This document shows positions 9,355 to 16,424 of a stretch of 22,378 nt of DNA, piece by piece. Under the pieces are notes generated by a model, which saw only the letters and a program-made list of their open reading frames with translations, did not search any database and was not told the DNA's origin. The DNA is taken from positions 1 through 22,378 of the forward strand of contig JBLIOB010000033.1 in the NCBI GenBank assembly GCA_047639575.1, in the 5' to 3' direction. The position numbers were made by a program, and so were the translations under genes. Each line of letters begins with the position of its first letter. Within the stretch, counting starts at the first letter, position 1. This DNA is from JBLIOB01 sp047639575. GTDB lineage: Bacteria; Bacteroidota; Bacteroidia; Flavobacteriales_D; Parvicellaceae.

Positions 9355-9915
9355 ATGCAAAAATTCAAACTTGAAAATATACTTAAGGTAACAGCTATCG
9401 ACAATGAATTCGAGTTGGAAAAAGCCACTGCCTTCTTTAACCGACTTCGATTACTTGTAAAAGACGATCAATCGCTTAAACCGCTTCGAGCTCATTTAGC
9501 AGTATTAATCGAGGCTTATGAATCAGAGAATTGGTCCGATGTTGACTCGTTATCTGAAGCACAAATCCAAGAAAGTGATAAGGCAGAACGCATGGCTGCA
9601 AGAGTGGAGCAACACATTCAGCTTAGAAAAGATTTGATCAGAGAAAAGCTACAAGAGCATGACTTAAATCAAAATGCCCTTGGAGAGATCCTAGGGCATC
9701 GAAAAAATTACATTTCTGAATTGATAAATGGTGTCCGTCCATTTTCTATGGAAGATATTAAAGTAATCCATCGAGTCCTCGGGATTGATTATGTCAATTT
9801 GATTATTCCTGTAATTAAAGAGCGAACGGCAAAAAGAATTAGAATCGCAATTAAGAAATTGAACAAGCCAGGCTTAAAATTGAAGGAAGAAGATATTGAA
9901 CTTGAGCCAGCATAA
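9355..9915 (+). CDS. higA: HigA-type HTH antitoxin
   Basis: 186 residues, starting two bases after the toxin stop. The N-terminal ~90 residues are helical and carry 'FFNRLRLLVKDD..LKPLRAHLAVLIEAYE', a layout seen in long HigA-type antitoxins. Residues of about 93-146 form an XRE-type helix-turn-helix: 'LQEHDLNQNALGEILGHRKN' leads into 'YISELINGVRPFSMEDIKVI'. The C-terminus is a basic tail ending in an acidic stretch. It should bind and inhibit HigB and repress the operon through the palindrome at 8914-8940. The last codons lie close to the degenerate family 1 repeat that starts by 9942, so the C-terminal tail may have been shaped by that insertion (inference only). Confidence 0.87.
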   Translation: MQKFKLENILKVTAIDNEFELEKATAFFNRLRLLVKDDQSLKPLRAHLAVLIEAYESENWSDVDSLSEAQIQESDKAERMAARVEQHIQLRKDLIREKLQEHDLNQNALGEILGHRKNYISELINGVRPFSMEDIKVIHRVLGIDYVNLIIPVIKERTAKRIRIAIKKLNKPGLKLKEEDIELEPA

Positions 9916-9941
9916 ATACAAAAAGCGAAATATGCGTTACA

Positions 9942-10180
9942 GTTTTTTTGTTTAAACCTTCGCTATCGTAATTCGTTTTGAAACAAAACTTCTGCGTAAT
10001 GTATCAGATAAATAGTTCGTTTCCGGATAAATCATCGATTTGAAACCCCAAACGAATCAAACGTGTTACGGGATTAGCAATAATGTAACATTGCTACAGA
10101 TTTAGTGGTTTGAATTGTAGTTGCTCCAGTCATTTACAAACTTAATATCACTCCATGATAGCCACCCCTATCAACGGTGC
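9942..10180 (-). repeat. Repeat family 1, inverted degenerate copy
   Basis: 9942-10092 matches the reverse complement of 14065-14214 at roughly 90% by eye, including long identical runs around the 'TTTCCGGATAAATCATCGAT' segment. The TIR-like end TGATAGCCACCCC begins at 10156, at the spacing expected from the full element (239 versus 241 bases from the same internal point). The opposite terminus is lost or unrecognisable near the antitoxin stop codon. It is convergent intergenic sequence without a gene. Confidence 0.8.
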
Positions 10181-10202
10181 AGTAAAGTTAAAACTGAGAT
10201 CT

Positions 10203-11708
10203 TTAATCTATGATTAATTTCCGTACCGAGACCTTCCGATCTTCAGCAATCATTTTAATGAGGTACATTCCCTTTTTGAAAAAACTAAAATCTAAAGTGA
10301 AGTATTCGGAACTTTCATATTGGTTGAATACCAGATTCCCGACCATGTCGTAAACCGCCAGTTGGCCATTTTGATAGGATTCTGAGAATTGAAAATTAAC
10401 TAGGCCTGTGGAAGGGTTGGGATAAATTTTAAAATCTAAATCCTGCAAGACTAATTCCTCAATTGCATTTACCCAGGGAGTCGGGCAACCTAAGCTATCA
10501 CAACCATTGCTGTCAAGTTTCATCACCCATGCCATTTGATCATTTGGCACGGGAAACGATGTAATGTCACCACATACCAAAATTCCTCCATCTGACGCCC
10601 AAGTAATGTCCCAAATTTGGTTGATATTAACTCCCCCGTACAGGCTCCAGGATCTCTCCCACATAATTGCACCTGACGTATCCATTTCAACAATCCAAGC
10701 ATTAAGACCTGCATTTAGAGTTGCATCATAGAAGTATCCTCCAGTGATAAGATTCCCATTAGTTTTAATTATCGGCTCACGTCCTAAATATTCTGTTTCG
10801 CCACTTCTGTCAATGGATTTTGTCCATAACGTATCTCCTAAGGCATTTATTTTAGCAATGTAAGAGTCTCGGTCTGGACCAGCTGTTGACGGCACATCCC
10901 CAAATAAAAGTATGGAAGTATCCTCCAATATTGTAAACATCCCTCCGCCATCATCAAAATCAGATCCATAAAAGTTCATCCACTCTTGATCCCCGTTTTC
11001 ATCGATTTTAAGTAAATACATATCTGCATCTATTGGACCAACTGCAAACCTGTTCCAGACACCTCCCACTAGATAGCCACCGCCCGGAAATGGACGAAGC
11101 AAAATTCCAATATCCTCATAAGCTGCACCGTATTCTTTTTCCCAAATAACATTACCATTAACATCCAGTTTTTTAATGAAAACATCATTATACCCGCTGC
11201 CGACAGTAGCATTAGTTTCTCCCAATATCATGATCGTGCTGTCACTATTCTGTAGAACATGTCGAATGTTGGTCCAAGACTGATTGTGTTGGCCAAACTC
11301 TCTTTCCCAGATTATATTTCCATCTAGATCAATTTTGGTCAGATAAGCAACTATGCTGTCGTTTTGCTGATTTAACGTATCCAGGACCTTCGCCCCCGTA
11401 ATTAGCAAGTTACTGTCAAGCGTTGAAATTAGTCCGTCCCCTGTTGAACTAGTGTAATAAACCGTATTTGCAACATCGTAAATGGGTTTAAATAAACAAG
11501 TGTCTCCTAGGGCGTTCAGCTTTAGCAAATTCACAGTTCTTTTCGAAGGATAGCTTTGACTATTATTTAAGTAGTAAGCACCGTTAAAGTCTATTATAGT
11601 TCCAACAAAATCAGCCCCCGAAGTATTAATATCGTAAGTCCGATTAAAAGTATTCTGCCCCTGAGAAATCAGAGGCAGAAATAGCATTATGTATATAAAT
11701 TTGTACAA
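10203..11708 (-). CDS. Secreted propeller-type protein with T9SS sorting domain
   Basis: 501 residues with a TTG start. The start directly follows, in the same frame, the TAA of the upstream remnant (TAA TTG), and it opens a signal peptide (YKFIYIMLFLPLISQGQ); the internal ATG seven codons later would leave too short a leader. The body has about eight repeated units of the form 'K-(L/I)D-x-(D/N)G-(N/D)-x-(I/Q)W-E(R/K)E(F/Y)G' followed by 'GGYLVGG' or 'DSTIMILGE' strands, as in propellers of the delta-60/PQQ-like kind found in many Bacteroidota surface proteins. The C-terminal ~80 residues are a type A T9SS sorting domain (KIYPNPSTGLVNF...KGMYLIKMI). It is paralogous to 1-370 and 17380-18888. 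Likely secreted or surface-attached; ligand unknown. Confidence 0.87.
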   Translation of the reverse strand: MYKFIYIMLFLPLISQGQNTFNRTYDINTSGADFVGTIIDFNGAYYLNNSQSYPSKRTVNLLKLNALGDTCLFKPIYDVANTVYYTSSTGDGLISTLDSNLLITGAKVLDTLNQQNDSIVAYLTKIDLDGNIIWEREFGQHNQSWTNIRHVLQNSDSTIMILGETNATVGSGYNDVFIKKLDVNGNVIWEKEYGAAYEDIGILLRPFPGGGYLVGGVWNRFAVGPIDADMYLLKIDENGDQEWMNFYGSDFDDGGGMFTILEDTSILLFGDVPSTAGPDRDSYIAKINALGDTLWTKSIDRSGETEYLGREPIIKTNGNLITGGYFYDATLNAGLNAWIVEMDTSGAIMWERSWSLYGGVNINQIWDITWASDGGILVCGDITSFPVPNDQMAWVMKLDSNGCDSLGCPTPWVNAIEELVLQDLDFKIYPNPSTGLVNFQFSESYQNGQLAVYDMVGNLVFNQYESSEYFTLDFSFFKKGMYLIKMIAEDRKVSVRKLIID

Positions 11709-12377
11709 TTATTCCAAAACTATCTTTTGCAAATACGTGTCGCCATTAACACAAGTTACACTGATTAGATAAAGACCTTTTTCTAAAGAACCAAGATCTT
11801 CCGAGAAAATTGTTTCGTTTATCGAATGTTTTATAATCTGTTGACCGATAATATTGACAACCGTTATTTGACCGAATAAGGCTTCTTCAGGAAGTTCAAT
11901 TGTGACCCATCCTTCCGTTGGGTTCGGGTACGCCTTCATCTTGTTATCCATAAACTCGAACACATTTTCAATGTTTTGGCTTATTGCCGCAGATTTTAGA
12001 GATATTAAATCCTCACCCGGCCGATCAAAATACTCTCCAAAGATTAGCTTTAACATGGTTTGGGCCTTTATCGCAATTGCGCTTTCCTCCGCAGCTACAC
12101 TTCTAACCACTTGCTCTTGTGCTTTGGTTAGATTGAAAAGACTGCCTTCATTATCCCTAATCTCAATATAAGTCTGGAAAAAATCACAAAACTTATTGAG
12201 TTTTGGGACTTTAGGGTTGCCAGGGTCTGTATCATTAAGGTCATCAGCAATTTGTCTTATAGCTGTAATATGATTTGTGGCTTTGGTTCTATTTTTTTCT
12301 GCCTCAATTGGCACCAGTGCGCAAAGCGCTTCTAGTGTCCCTTCATTTTCCAATAACAGGAGAGCATAAAAAACCGT
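11709..12377 (-). pseudogene. 5'-truncated remnant of a giant T9SS protein (C-terminal part only)
   Basis: About 220 codons are homologous to the last ~230 residues of the giant protein at 367-5454. Both have 'VFY...', then 'CALVPIE', 'K.FCDF' or 'LSFCDF', 'A.AQT/A.L.F', 'GED(L/I)', and finally a T9SS domain (KAYPNPTEGWVTI...KGLYLISV). Here the ~1470 upstream residues are missing: no signal peptide, no propeller, no beta-helix, and the frame closes upstream with a TAA near 12413. The only starts are TTG codons such as 12353. Homology ends around 12377, inside a 30-bp perfect inverted repeat, which marks the breakpoint. Any product could not be exported. The downstream gene is intact, mirroring the gene order at 1-5454. 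Confidence 0.8.
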
Positions 12378-12571
12378 GGGGCAATTTGCTATTAAACCGT
12401 TAAGTTTGGATTATGTCAGCTAAACGCGGATCCGATTGTATCTACCAACTTAAAATACATTTAATTGGAATCAGTCCGATGATATATCGCCGATTTCAAA
12501 TCAAAGGAGACACAAACATTGCCGAACTTCATTACATCATCCAAATTGCCCCACGGTTTTTTATGCTCTCC
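12359..12571. repeat. Perfect 30-bp inverted repeat flanking a gene fragment
   Basis: Arm 1 (12359-12388) and arm 2 (12542-12571) are exact reverse complements over 30 bases, separated by 153 bases. The arm includes sequence from the truncated T9SS gene ('VFYALL' codons on the minus strand). The other arm ends the pRiA4b-like fragment, so the duplication appears to have been made during the rearrangement. A fold-back template switch or a small element with long termini would both explain it. No target-site duplication is seen. Confidence 0.85.
12413..12550 (+). pseudogene. N-terminal fragment of a pRiA4b ORF-3-like protein
   Basis: About 46 codons from ATG 12413 read 'YQLKIHLIGISPMIYRRFQI' then 'KGDTNIAELHYIIQIA', which is the N-terminal signature of the plasmid pRiA4b ORF-3 family as I know it (usual form 'YQLKI.L.gi.PpIWRRi.vp.dttl.dLH.iIQ.aMGW'). 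The homology stops exactly where the 30-bp inverted repeat begins (12542), and the frame then runs through repeat sequence to a stop at 12596-12598. The usual continuation (MGW and the remaining ~130 residues) is not found. A -7-like TAAGTTTG lies at 12401-12408, only four bases before the ATG. The function of the family is unknown; it is common on plasmids and near mobile elements. It is non-functional here. Confidence 0.7.
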
Positions 12572-12578
12572 CTACTTC

Positions 12579-12924
12579 GGTGTCCAAAGCATAAATAGGA
12601 CTAAAACCCACTAGGGTTGCTGGGTGTGTTTTACGGGCAGTTACTCAAGCACCGCCAACATTCATCGATTCCGGCCTTTATAGCTCTGTAATGAACGCCT
12701 TTGGCAAATAATAGAACCTTGATTCCCTAGGGGAATACGTATTCAATGAAAAACGAGCTGCGAGTGGGTCAATTGACTTCGATAAATTGAGAAGAGTCGA
12801 AATCCGCAGAAATATCCCATAAATTAAGCTGTAAGAAGAATTCTTTGGCTAAATCGCAACTCACTCAAATTGAACGCGTTAAGTAGCGCTAGTGGGTTTT
12901 AGTCCTGTTTATGCTCCGAGGACC
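12579..12924. mobile_element. Repeat family 3: 346-bp MITE-like element with long TIRs
   Basis: Left terminus 12579-12614 and right terminus 12889-12924 are inverted repeats. The inner 18 bp are perfect (12597-12614 with 12889-12906), and the next outward block GCATAAA(T/C) also matches, with drift at the outermost bases. The flanks read CCTACTTC on the left and CCTACTAC on the right, a plausible 8-bp target duplication with one mismatch if the right end is taken at 12922. The interior has no credible ORF, so it would need a transposase in trans. No second copy lies in this window. Confidence 0.7.
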
Positions 12925-13006
12925 TACTACAACAATTCACACACATTATGATTTATCTTGGGAAAAAATTAAGAAGTTGGACAAGTTCTCACAGACAAAT
13001 AAATAG
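12925..13006 (+). other. Possible 3' remnant of a broken coding sequence
   Basis: Directly after the family 3 element, a frame reads 'PTTTIHTHYDLSWEKIKKL' and ends at TAG 13004-13006. Removing the element with one copy of the putative target duplication joins this frame to the left flank without a stop. Composition is protein-like, but I do not recognise the family and the segment is short. It may be chance. Confidence 0.25.
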
Positions 13007-13021
13007 TTGCAAAGCCTTTCA

Positions 13022-13048
13022 TTGTGGTTTATTTCATTATTATCTTTG
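13022..13048 (+). promoter_or_regulatory. Bacteroidota-type promoter for the 13064-13823 operon
   Basis: TATCTTTG (13041-13048) is an exact TAnnTTTG -7 box, 15 bases before the ATG at 13064. A TTG (13022-13024) lies 16 bases upstream as a candidate -33 element, slightly closer than the usual spacing. The leader would be very short. Confidence 0.6.
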
Positions 13049-13063
13049 TGATTAATTAATAAA

Positions 13064-13453
13064 ATGATTCAACCATTTGTTTTTTGTGATTCTGATCGCG
13101 ATGTTACTGATTTAATTTATCGAATGTCCAATTTAGGGGTCAAAATGGTGGGAACAACCAATTCTAATAGAGTAGAAAGGTTAGAAGTAGAGTCATGGCA
13201 ATTGGAATGTCCCTGGAAAGCAAATGACAAAGTGATTTTACATTGGAAGCGAGATTTTTTTGGAGATGGTTTAAAGTTTCAAGATGTTGAGGTTCAATTG
13301 TCAGTTAATTGTTTGGTTGTTGGGAGGGTAAATATTGAAGGATTGTTGACAGGGAGATTAAATAAGCCCCTAAAGGAAATTATAAAAGAAGAAATTTGTT
13401 ATATAGTTAGTATGTACACTGGGAAGGGAGAGTCTAAACATGAAACTGATTAA
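13064..13453 (+). CDS. Hypothetical cytoplasmic protein, 129 residues
   Basis: I do not recognise this family. The ATG at 13064 follows a consensus -7 box at 13041-13048. The product has no signal peptide or membrane segment. It begins 'MIQPFVFCDSDRDVTDLIYR' and has alternating hydrophobic strands (VILHWKRDFFGDGLKF; VEVQLSVNCLVVGRVNIEGLL), so a small mixed alpha/beta or beta-rich fold is likely. Its last 14 bases overlap the next gene, a lipoprotein, indicating a two-gene transcript. The pair sits between a MITE-like element and a family 1 repeat, in a stretch otherwise made of gene remnants, and may be cargo brought in with them. Function unknown. Confidence 0.7.
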   Translation: MIQPFVFCDSDRDVTDLIYRMSNLGVKMVGTTNSNRVERLEVESWQLECPWKANDKVILHWKRDFFGDGLKFQDVEVQLSVNCLVVGRVNIEGLLTGRLNKPLKEIIKEEICYIVSMYTGKGESKHETD

Positions 13454-13823
13454 GGTAATATTCTTTGGGTCACTAATTATTTTGGCCGCATGCCAAAATA
13501 ATGAAAAGTTAAATTGGGATGCACATAATTTAATAATCTTAAACGAAAAAGAGCCAAAAAAGATAATTCAGAAAGCTTATGAAAGTCTGCTTAAAATACA
13601 TGTAGCAGAAGATATTTGGCTTGAAAAAGTAAAAATTACCGAGGTAGAGAACAATGATGTTATTTCTAGTCGTTTGGATTATAGGTACAATATCTGGTTT
13701 CACTATAACTCAGAGGTTAATGATTCGATTCGATGTACTTATTATACTGGAAATATAGAGACGTTAGCACTTTATTATGACAATCTGGATGTGTTTTCGG
13801 CAGAAAAATTGAATCCGTATTGA
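13440..13823 (+). CDS. Small lipoprotein, 127 residues
   Basis: The ATG at 13440 overlaps the upstream gene by 14 bases in another frame. The N-terminus is a classic lipoprotein signal: 'MKLIKVIFFGSLIILAAC' with Cys18 as the lipidation site, followed by QNNEK. The mature part is acidic with many Tyr/Asp/Asn residues (YRYNIWFHYNSEVNDSIRCTYY) and no recognised domain. It is probably anchored in the envelope, facing the periplasm or the surface. Coupled to an unknown cytoplasmic protein, it may be part of a small accessory module; I cannot assign a role. Confidence 0.75.
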   Translation: MKLIKVIFFGSLIILAACQNNEKLNWDAHNLIILNEKEPKKIIQKAYESLLKIHVAEDIWLEKVKITEVENNDVISSRLDYRYNIWFHYNSEVNDSIRCTYYTGNIETLALYYDNLDVFSAEKLNPY

Positions 13824-13973
13824 TAACATCTTATTTCAAAGTTGGTTGAAAAGTTATTGGCAGCAAAGAGATAGCCAAGCTGGAATGTTTTGAAGGGAAT
13901 GTATATTTATAATACTCGTAGTATGGCTTTGCCGGGTAACGTCCTAGAGATAACCGGACTATTGTGTTCCTTA

Positions 13974-14258
13974 TAGGCCCAGTGGAAGGGTGGCTGTCAC
14001 AGACTGCCATCTAGGGATTAAGTTGCTGATTGTCAGAGCATAATCGTTTCGCCGTTAGCGGCTGAATGTTACATTATTACTAATACAGTAACACGTTTGA
14101 TTCGTTTCAGGTTTCAAATCGATGATTTATCCGGAAACGCGCTATTTATCTGATAAATTACGCAGAAGTTTTGTTTCAAAAGAATTATGATAGCGAAGAT
14201 TTAAACAAAAAAAACGGATTCGTGGCGCTCTATGACAGCTACCCTTCCACTGGGCCTA
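13974..14258 (+). mobile_element. Repeat family 1: complete 285-bp MITE-like element
   Basis: Termini 13974-13999 and 14233-14258 are 26-bp inverted repeats with one mismatch (TAGGCCCAGTGG.../...CCACTGGGCCTA). Both outer ends carry TA, so a TA target duplication of the IS630/Tc1-mariner type is plausible. There is no ORF. The interior 14065-14214 recurs inverted at 9942-10092, and the left-end type recurs at 21967. It lies between the convergent lipoprotein (13823) and secreted-protein (14318) genes. Confidence 0.8.
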
Positions 14259-14317
14259 ATAATCAAGTTCTGGAATTGTTCTAATATCACATTGATGGAT
14301 TATATCCTAACCCAGAA

Positions 14318-14815
14318 TTAACCAGGTACCGTGTTTATTCTGCACACTTTAGAGAGGCCATTAACCTGAATATGTACTACCAAAGGTTGACGTGTTGGCC
14401 CTTCAACATTATAACAGACTAAAATTCTAATTGTCGTTGTTCCTTGACCTGAAAGAGTCCTACTGTCAACAAAAGCTCTAGAATTTGCTCTATGGCATAC
14501 AACCCTATTAACATACATAGTATCTTCCAAAGGAATATTATATGCTAAGTTAAATTGAGAATCTTGACATATTAGCCTACGATGAGAACGTCTTATTACG
14601 GATGTGTCTATAACAACAGTTAAGGTGTCAGGAATAGACCAGTAGTCGCATTTTTCTATTCTTAAATCGGACCTAACACTACAACTTATTACTACTGCAA
14701 CGCCACTTTGATCATTTGGAGCTTCTCCATCAACATCACTTCCCTTTTGGACCCATTGTGAGTGACTGGTTGAGGTGAGGAAAAAAACTAGAAATAGCAG
14801 TTGAATCTTTTTCAT
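14318..14815 (-). CDS. Small secreted protein with a truncated FG-GAP-type motif
   Basis: 165 residues, starting with a signal peptide (MKKIQLLFLVFFLTSTSHSQ). Residues 21-38 read 'WVQKGSDVDGEAPNDQSG', which closely resembles the first repeat of long Bacteroidota FG-GAP-like surface proteins ('W.Q.G.DIDGEA.GD.SG.SVSLS'). After 'VAVVIS' the resemblance stops, and the rest (containing 'CSVRSDLRIEKCDYW', 'HRRLICQDS', 'RVVCHRANSR' and 'IRILVCYNV') is a different, cysteine-containing beta-rich sequence that I do not recognise. There are five or more cysteines, so disulfides are possible after export. No T9SS domain. It lies 46 bp downstream of the 166-residue secreted protein on the same strand. 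Possibly a chimera formed by recombination. Confidence 0.72.
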   Translation of the reverse strand: MKKIQLLFLVFFLTSTSHSQWVQKGSDVDGEAPNDQSGVAVVISCSVRSDLRIEKCDYWSIPDTLTVVIDTSVIRRSHRRLICQDSQFNLAYNIPLEDTMYVNRVVCHRANSRAFVDSRTLSGQGTTTIRILVCYNVEGPTRQPLVVHIQVNGLSKVCRINTVPG

Positions 14816-14861
14816 GCACTTGTCTTGCGATCCTACATATTAATTGCAGGTTTAACTTTAC

Positions 14862-15362
14862 TTATTTTTTAAATGTAACCTCTTTCGTTTTGAGATTAAC
14901 AATGGTTTTTTCTTTTGGCGTAGTGTAACATGTTTTACCTACACCACAATCATAAGCTTTTTGGGCACCATACTGACTTAGGATGAATTTGGATTTGGTT
15001 AATTTCATCTTTACCATAAACATTTCTTCATTCAGTGGACGTAGTTTTCGTTCAAACAGCAAGTTGTTGTTTTTATCATAGACGAGCACGCGATGTAACG
15101 TAGCTGAATACGCACATAAATTATTTTCGTTTTTAACAATCTGAGGATTGTTCAAGAAAACCCTTATACCTTCCTCAACATATGATGGAGCTTGCAGATC
15201 TTTTTCACTTGGAGTATAAAATGGAGATAGTTGAACAAATGGCCCTCCAACGAAGCTGTCATTTTTTGTTTTCGAGGTATCAGAAAGCAATTGGGCCGAA
15301 CCTATCGGAATTATACCAATCATGAAAATACCGATAACCAGAAGGAACTTGGCGTTTATCAT
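14862..15362 (-). CDS. Small secreted protein, family unknown
   Basis: 166 residues with a clear signal peptide (MINAKFLLVIGIFMIGIIPI...SAQ, cut after about 24). The mature part is basic and strand-rich: 'SYVEEGIRVFLNNPQIVKNE', 'LHRVLVYDKNNNLLFERKL', and a final 'KEKTIVNLKTKEVTFKK'. It contains three cysteines (LCAY, YDCG, KTCY), one or two of which could pair. It lacks a lipobox and a T9SS sorting domain. Probably the first gene of a two-gene unit with 14318-14815. A 5-bp inverted repeat (AAGAC...GTCTT, about 15434-15450) lies upstream but has no known partner. I do not recognise the family. Confidence 0.75.
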   Translation of the reverse strand: MINAKFLLVIGIFMIGIIPIGSAQLLSDTSKTKNDSFVGGPFVQLSPFYTPSEKDLQAPSYVEEGIRVFLNNPQIVKNENNLCAYSATLHRVLVYDKNNNLLFERKLRPLNEEMFMVKMKLTKSKFILSQYGAQKAYDCGVGKTCYTTPKEKTIVNLKTKEVTFKK

Positions 15363-15892
15363 TTTACTTAAAGATTTCGTTGGTTTCTCGTTGTTACAAG
15401 TTAAGGTTTTATAGTACAGCGTGGAGGTGAAAAGAAGACATTTAACGTCTTGCTGAGATTGCTTAGCCCTTCAGACCGTGATAAATCCAAAAATTCAAAG
15501 ACGCTATTGCATTGCTTTGGTAGAGATTAAGTCAGGACCAACTGCTTTCGGTTAAAGCCGTTCCTGTAGAACGGCCGTAGAGGCTCTTTAAATCGTTCGA
15601 ATTTCTTTATAGGGGCTTGAAGTCCATTGGAACGGAAACTCACGCTAAGGGATTTATTTAAGTTCTTTTAGCAGGCCCAGTTGTCCGTGAATTTGATAGA
15701 ATTCATATGCTCTGAATGGTAGAATTTGGATTTCCGACATTTCTACTTGCCAAAAATGATATTTCTCCTTGCCGTAAGCACTCCGCATGTGTTTATAACC
15801 TACTGTAAGCCAGCGCTATACGCTGTCTTATAATTTACATTATGTTAAATAGCCGTTTTCAAACGACTACAAATGGTTAACGCTTCTACCCC
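15363..15892. other. Gene-free divergent intergenic region
   Basis: No credible coding sequence on either strand. It holds a perfect 7-bp hairpin, GCCGTTC-CTGTA-GAACGGC (15557-15575), not followed by a T-run, and a smaller one, AGCG-CTATA-CGCT (around 15825). AGGCCCAG at 15673-15680 resembles the family 1 terminus, but too little matches to call a copy. Promoters for the genes at 15362 and 16425 should lie in the wider gap; no clean TAnnTTTG box was found. Confidence 0.5.
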
Positions 15893-16134
15893 GTTTTTTT
15901 TTGTGGCTGATCAAGTGAATTGTGCAGAATGTGCACAGGCGAAAATGGTCTTTTCATGTTTAACAAGGGATTCAGACGATCCACTCGGGACAGAGAATTG
16001 TGTATTTCTTCAATATCCGCAGAAATGATCAATAGAAATTTCACCGTGTTTGTTTACATAGCTTGATTCTAAGCAAGTCGTTCCCGAATAGCCGGGCTAG
16101 GATGGAGGGTTAAATTCCCGCGTTTGTCCCGACT
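15893..16134 (+). repeat. Repeat family 2, copy B
   Basis: The core runs from ACTCGGGACAG (15983) to GTCCCGACTA (ending 16135) in the same orientation as the 21.6-kb copy. The distal half 'GTTAAATTCCCG' to 'TTTGTCCCGACTA' and the block GTTTAACAA are well conserved. The middle is the most diverged of the three copies. The outer part carries TTTTTGTGGCTGATCA (15896-15911), also found (as its reverse complement) in the hairpin region of copy C. It lies about 290 bp upstream of the fibre-like gene; 16135-16424 shows no gene. Confidence 0.68.
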
Positions 16135-16424
16135 AATTACACTTTTAAAATGCACGTCAACACCTTTGCCATCATGTTCGGTGGAACACAAAACCACACA
16201 AGGTTGACCCGTCATGTCTTGCAAAAAGGAAAAGATGAAGTCACGTGGTTATGAAATCAAGCATGTAAAAACCCGTTTTTTCAGATTGTTTTTATATCTT
16301 CTTTGTTCGGTATAATTGTCTCACCAACAAGATCTCCCAATTTACCGAAAGCATAACTTATTTATATCTTTCTTGGTTAAGACAAGCTTGACCCTGTTTA
16401 TTTCAATTTTAACGCAGAATCAAA

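Noticed and set aside
8691..14258. Integron attC sites or gene cassettes as an explanation for the repeats
   Set aside because: No attC core-site consensus, repeats too long and in mixed orientation, and no integrase in view.
15557..15575. Hairpin GCCGTTC-CTGTA-GAACGGC as an intrinsic terminator
   Set aside because: Perfect stem, but no T-run on either side and no gene ends close by.
15673..15680. AGGCCCAG as a family 1 terminus
   Set aside because: Only eight bases match and the following sequence differs.
15893..16134. Retron msr/msd or group II intron RNA
   Set aside because: No reverse transcriptase nearby, and the same repeat occurs three times at unrelated loci.
16149..16253. Short frame starting MHVNTFAIMFGG, possible epimerase-like remnant
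   Set aside because: Only 34 codons, no glycine-rich nucleotide motif in the right form; likely chance.
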